Shown piece by piece: positions 52,121 to 54,176 of a stretch of DNA of 54,176 nt. Below the pieces are notes generated by a model. That model searched no databases. It was not told where the DNA came from and saw only the letters and a list, made by a program, of their open reading frames with translations. A program made the translations under genes and the position numbers. The DNA comes from Bacillus subtilis (GTDB lineage: Bacteria > Bacillota > Bacilli > Bacillales > Bacillaceae_C): contig NZ_VTQV01000031.1 in the NCBI RefSeq assembly GCF_008764245.1, positions 1 through 54,176 of the forward strand. Direction: 5' to 3'. Every line of letters starts with the position of its first letter. The first letter of the stretch is position 1.

Positions 52121-52735
52121 ATGGCGATTTATCTCGTACGTCATGGGAAAGATGAAGAGGGGTTCCGGGGAGGTTGGAGTCAAAGGGGACTGATTGAAGA
52201 AGGATTCCAGCAATCGCAGAAATTAGGGGAATATTTGTATGAGAACAATCAGAAATTTAAAATAAAACGCATCATTTCAAGTGACCTAAGAAGGGCATTT
52301 GGGACAGCTGAATCCATTGCCAATAGTCTTCAGCTACCGATTGAACAATCTAAAGATTGGCGGGAAACAAATAATGGCGTGTTAGCTGGAATGCCAGAAT
52401 ATGAAGCGAGAGAAAAGTATCCAGGATTGTATTTTAATAGTTTAAGGATGGATGAAAGATACCCTGGGGGAGAAAGTCCCATTGAAAATTTCACTCGCAT
52501 AAAGAATGCATTTGAAAGGATATGTGCGGAACAGATTGAAAAGAGTCACCAAGAAAATATTTTGATTATCACTCACGGTGGAGTGATCAATATTATCTAT
52601 CATATTTTGAAAGAAAAAGAATGGACCAATAAAAATAAGCTATTTCCTATTGCCAATACAAGTATTCATAAAATTGAATGGATCGAAAACAAATGGAAAA
52701 TCACTGAAGCAAATGGAATGGAACACTTAAAATAG
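52121..52735 (+). CDS. histidine phosphatase (phosphoglycerate-mutase superfamily)
   Basis: 204 aa, ATG with AGAAAAGGTG upstream. Active-site LVRHGKDEEG (His8), SDLRRAFGTA with the second Arg, and ITHGGVINIIYH with the second His. Length fits two-histidine phosphatases acting on small phospho-metabolites or proteins. It is intact, unlike the fragment at 38111, and the two are not close copies. Confidence 0.88.
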   Translation: MAIYLVRHGKDEEGFRGGWSQRGLIEEGFQQSQKLGEYLYENNQKFKIKRIISSDLRRAFGTAESIANSLQLPIEQSKDWRETNNGVLAGMPEYEAREKYPGLYFNSLRMDERYPGGESPIENFTRIKNAFERICAEQIEKSHQENILIITHGGVINIIYHILKEKEWTNKNKLFPIANTSIHKIEWIENKWKITEANGMEHLK

Positions 52736-52831
52736 ACCATTTTAATTTGGTTTTGAGGTGAATTCATTATGTATGAGTTTATTGGTATATTTGGTAACAG
52801 AAACATTAAAATCCAATGAAGGAGAAGAGAT

Positions 52832-53173
52832 ATGTATTCTTACGAGCCTTTTGAAAGCTTAGGTGCATTTACTTTGTTTAGGCCTACTTTTTGGGCAATT
52901 TTGATTGTGACTCTGCTTTTGTTTTTAGGGATCCTTATTCCTCGATTCAGAAATAAAATGATCAACGGTTTTGCTGTTCTTAGTGTATCAGCCATTTTGG
53001 TTTTTGTTTCAGGCCAACTTTTGTTTTACAGTGGCATTATTGTAGATGAGCTTGGGTTAGGGGGAGACGCAGTATCATTTATTTTGTTTTTAGCGATTGC
53101 AGGATTGTCTTTTGTGAATATTTTGGTTTACTTTTTATTTAAAGTGAAAAAGGGAATCGTTGTGAATAAATGA
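52832..53173 (+). CDS. three-helix membrane protein, hypothetical
   Basis: 113 aa, ATG with AAGGAGAAG upstream. Three membrane helices (about 16-36, 46-67, 82-107) with VDELGLGGD in the outside loop and a basic C-terminus KVKKG. The last 43 residues are duplicated, degenerate, at 44397-44526. No family named. Confidence 0.65.
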   Translation: MYSYEPFESLGAFTLFRPTFWAILIVTLLLFLGILIPRFRNKMINGFAVLSVSAILVFVSGQLLFYSGIIVDELGLGGDAVSFILFLAIAGLSFVNILVYFLFKVKKGIVVNK

Positions 53174-53200
53174 GTCTTTTACAAAAATATTGAACATTAT

Positions 53201-53274
53201 AAAACACTTTTATTAAAATGCTAAACGTTTTTGATATTTAAACGACGTTTATTAACCTAATAAAAGTGTGTTTT
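53201..53274. repeat. large imperfect inverted repeat upstream of DUF3231
   Basis: Outer arms (AAAACA ... TGTTTT), a 9-bp stem CTTTTATTA / TAATAAAAG and an inner stem TAAACG / CGTTTA form a ~74-nt hairpin with bulges. It lies 28 bp after the membrane-protein stop and 136 bp before the DUF3231 start, so it may be a terminator of the former or leader structure of the latter. Confidence 0.5.
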
Positions 53275-53409
53275 ACGTTCTGTATTAAATTCATTACTAA
53301 GTGCTCCAAACGTTCCGCTAACAAGCGTATTTGTATGTTCATAATGAATAGTTTTGATTTTGCAGTTAAAAATAAAGAAAAGGTTCATTATGAAAGGAGC
53401 ACATTTGCA

Positions 53410-54138
53410 GTGAAGCCGATTAAACCTACTAAAATAAAAACGCGAAAATCGAATGATATCCATGAAAAATTAACTGCAGCTGAAATGGGAAAGCTTTGGG
53501 CCACTTATACTGGGAATACGATGGCGAACTGTGTTCTTGAGTATTTTCTTCAGCATGTGGAAGACCAAGAGATCAAGAAAGTTTTAGAAGATGCCCTTAC
53601 TTTAAGTAAAACGCTCGTGTCGAGCATTAAGGAAATATTTGTTCAAGAAAATTTTCCTGTCCCAATAGGCTTTTCGAACGAAGATGTGAACCTAGGTGCC
53701 CCAAGGCTATTTTCTGATGAATTTTATCTTCACTACCTAAAATATACAAGTAAGGCGGGAATGAGTATCTATTCGATTGCTGTCCCGCTCATGATTAGGA
53801 AAGATATCAAAGACTTTTTTATACACACCCTGGATTCAACCGTACAACTTGTCACACAAATTAATGAGGTGGCACAACAAAAAGGATTTTATGTAAAGCC
53901 TCCCATCATACCTAATCCCCAAAAAGTCGATTTTGTCGAACAGCAAAATTATTTGACTGGCTTTTTTGGGGACATCAGACCTCTCCACGCCCTTGAGGTG
54001 GCCCATCTATTTGATAATATCGAAAATAATGTGACAAGTAAGGCATTGCTACTTGCTTTTAGCCAAGTAGCCAAAACGGATAAAGTGAAAAAATTAATGC
54101 TGCGAGGAAAGGATGTTTATGGCAAACTAATAATGTAG
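53410..54138 (+). CDS. DUF3231 protein, probably truncated at the window edge
   Basis: 242 aa from GTG 53410 (AAAGGAG upstream). It contains one full DUF3231 module (LTAAEMGKLWATYTGNTMAN, VSSIKEIFVQENFPVPIGFS, AGMSIYSIAVPLMIRKDIKD) and the first half of a second (LTGFFGDIRPLHALEVAHLF). Usual family length is about 330 aa with two complete modules; here the frame stops at GKLIM, 38 bp before the end. The four-helix bundle is ferritin-like and related to spore-coat CotF-type proteins; function unknown. Truncation may be an assembly-edge artefact. Confidence 0.75.
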   Translation: MKPIKPTKIKTRKSNDIHEKLTAAEMGKLWATYTGNTMANCVLEYFLQHVEDQEIKKVLEDALTLSKTLVSSIKEIFVQENFPVPIGFSNEDVNLGAPRLFSDEFYLHYLKYTSKAGMSIYSIAVPLMIRKDIKDFFIHTLDSTVQLVTQINEVAQQKGFYVKPPIIPNPQKVDFVEQQNYLTGFFGDIRPLHALEVAHLFDNIENNVTSKALLLAFSQVAKTDKVKKLMLRGKDVYGKLIM

Positions 54139-54159
54139 GTTTTGGCATTTAATTTATGT

Positions 54160-54176
54160 ATGGCCCGTAGGGCCAT
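54160..54176. repeat. perfect hairpin at the window end
   Basis: ATGGCCC-GTA-GGGCCAT forms a perfect 7-bp stem ending exactly at the last base. Together with the palindrome at base 1 it suggests the window is a contig broken at inverted repeats. Confidence 0.5.

Overview
The window is 54.2 kb of low-GC Firmicutes DNA, most likely from the family Bacillaceae (Bacillus, Peribacillus, Heyndrickxia or a similar genus). The evidence is strong Shine-Dalgarno sequences (AAGGAGG) before nearly every gene, frequent TTG and GTG starts, a liaIHFSR cell-envelope operon, a YocH-like LysM/3D autolysin, a DUF3231 protein and a sucrose PTS operon. No rRNA, tRNA, phage structural gene, transposase or CRISPR array was recognised. 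The genus cannot be fixed from the sequence alone.

Layout. 1-9 kb: an ankyrin lipoprotein, a DUF2087 protein, a frameshifted DinB gene, hydrolases, two MDR-family reductases and a sodium-dependent (NSS) transporter. 9-9.4 kb: seven copies of a 52-bp tandem repeat. 9.5-14.6 kb: a lipoprotein, an MFS remnant, a DUF2332 protein, an SMR efflux pair preceded by the stump of its TetR repressor, and a DUF1080 + GH18 sugar-hydrolase pair. 14.8-18.5 kb: a liaI-liaH-liaF-liaS-liaR operon (minus strand) with a ~250-bp element bounded by inverted repeats between liaS and liaR. 18.7-24.7 kb: a TerC metal transporter, a probable aminoglycoside 6'-N-acetyltransferase, an SDR, a uridine-kinase-like protein and a coiled-coil protein. 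25.2-29.5 kb: a two-component system, a PepSY membrane protein, a VTC-type polyphosphate polymerase and DUF4956, joined by a repeated promoter box. 30.7-35.4 kb: a sucrose regulon (LacI regulator, IIBC, sucrose-6-phosphate hydrolase, IIA) with two identical operators. 35.7-36.8 kb: a VOC/PadR unit behind a dyad-rich promoter. 38-53 kb: a patchwork of small single-gene modules (GNATs, ClbS/DfsB, GrpB, Nudix, HIT, ThyX, HAD phosphatase, benzil-reductase-like SDR, nucleotidyltransferase, methyltransferase, chloramphenicol-phosphotransferase-like, serine hydrolase, histidine phosphatase), many of them truncated or frameshifted, plus a minus-strand ECF sigma / small protein / TPR operon.

How the parts fit. 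Three units have visible self-contained regulation: lia envelope stress, the sucrose PTS, and the two-component/PepSY/polyphosphate cassette. The 38-53 kb part looks like an accessory region of detoxification and small-molecule-modifying genes undergoing turnover. At least three short remnants there are degenerate copies of segments of intact or nearly intact genes lying further downstream in the same window. Most of the simple frameshifts can be repaired by one base in a short homopolymer or base run, so read support is needed before calling those genes dead.
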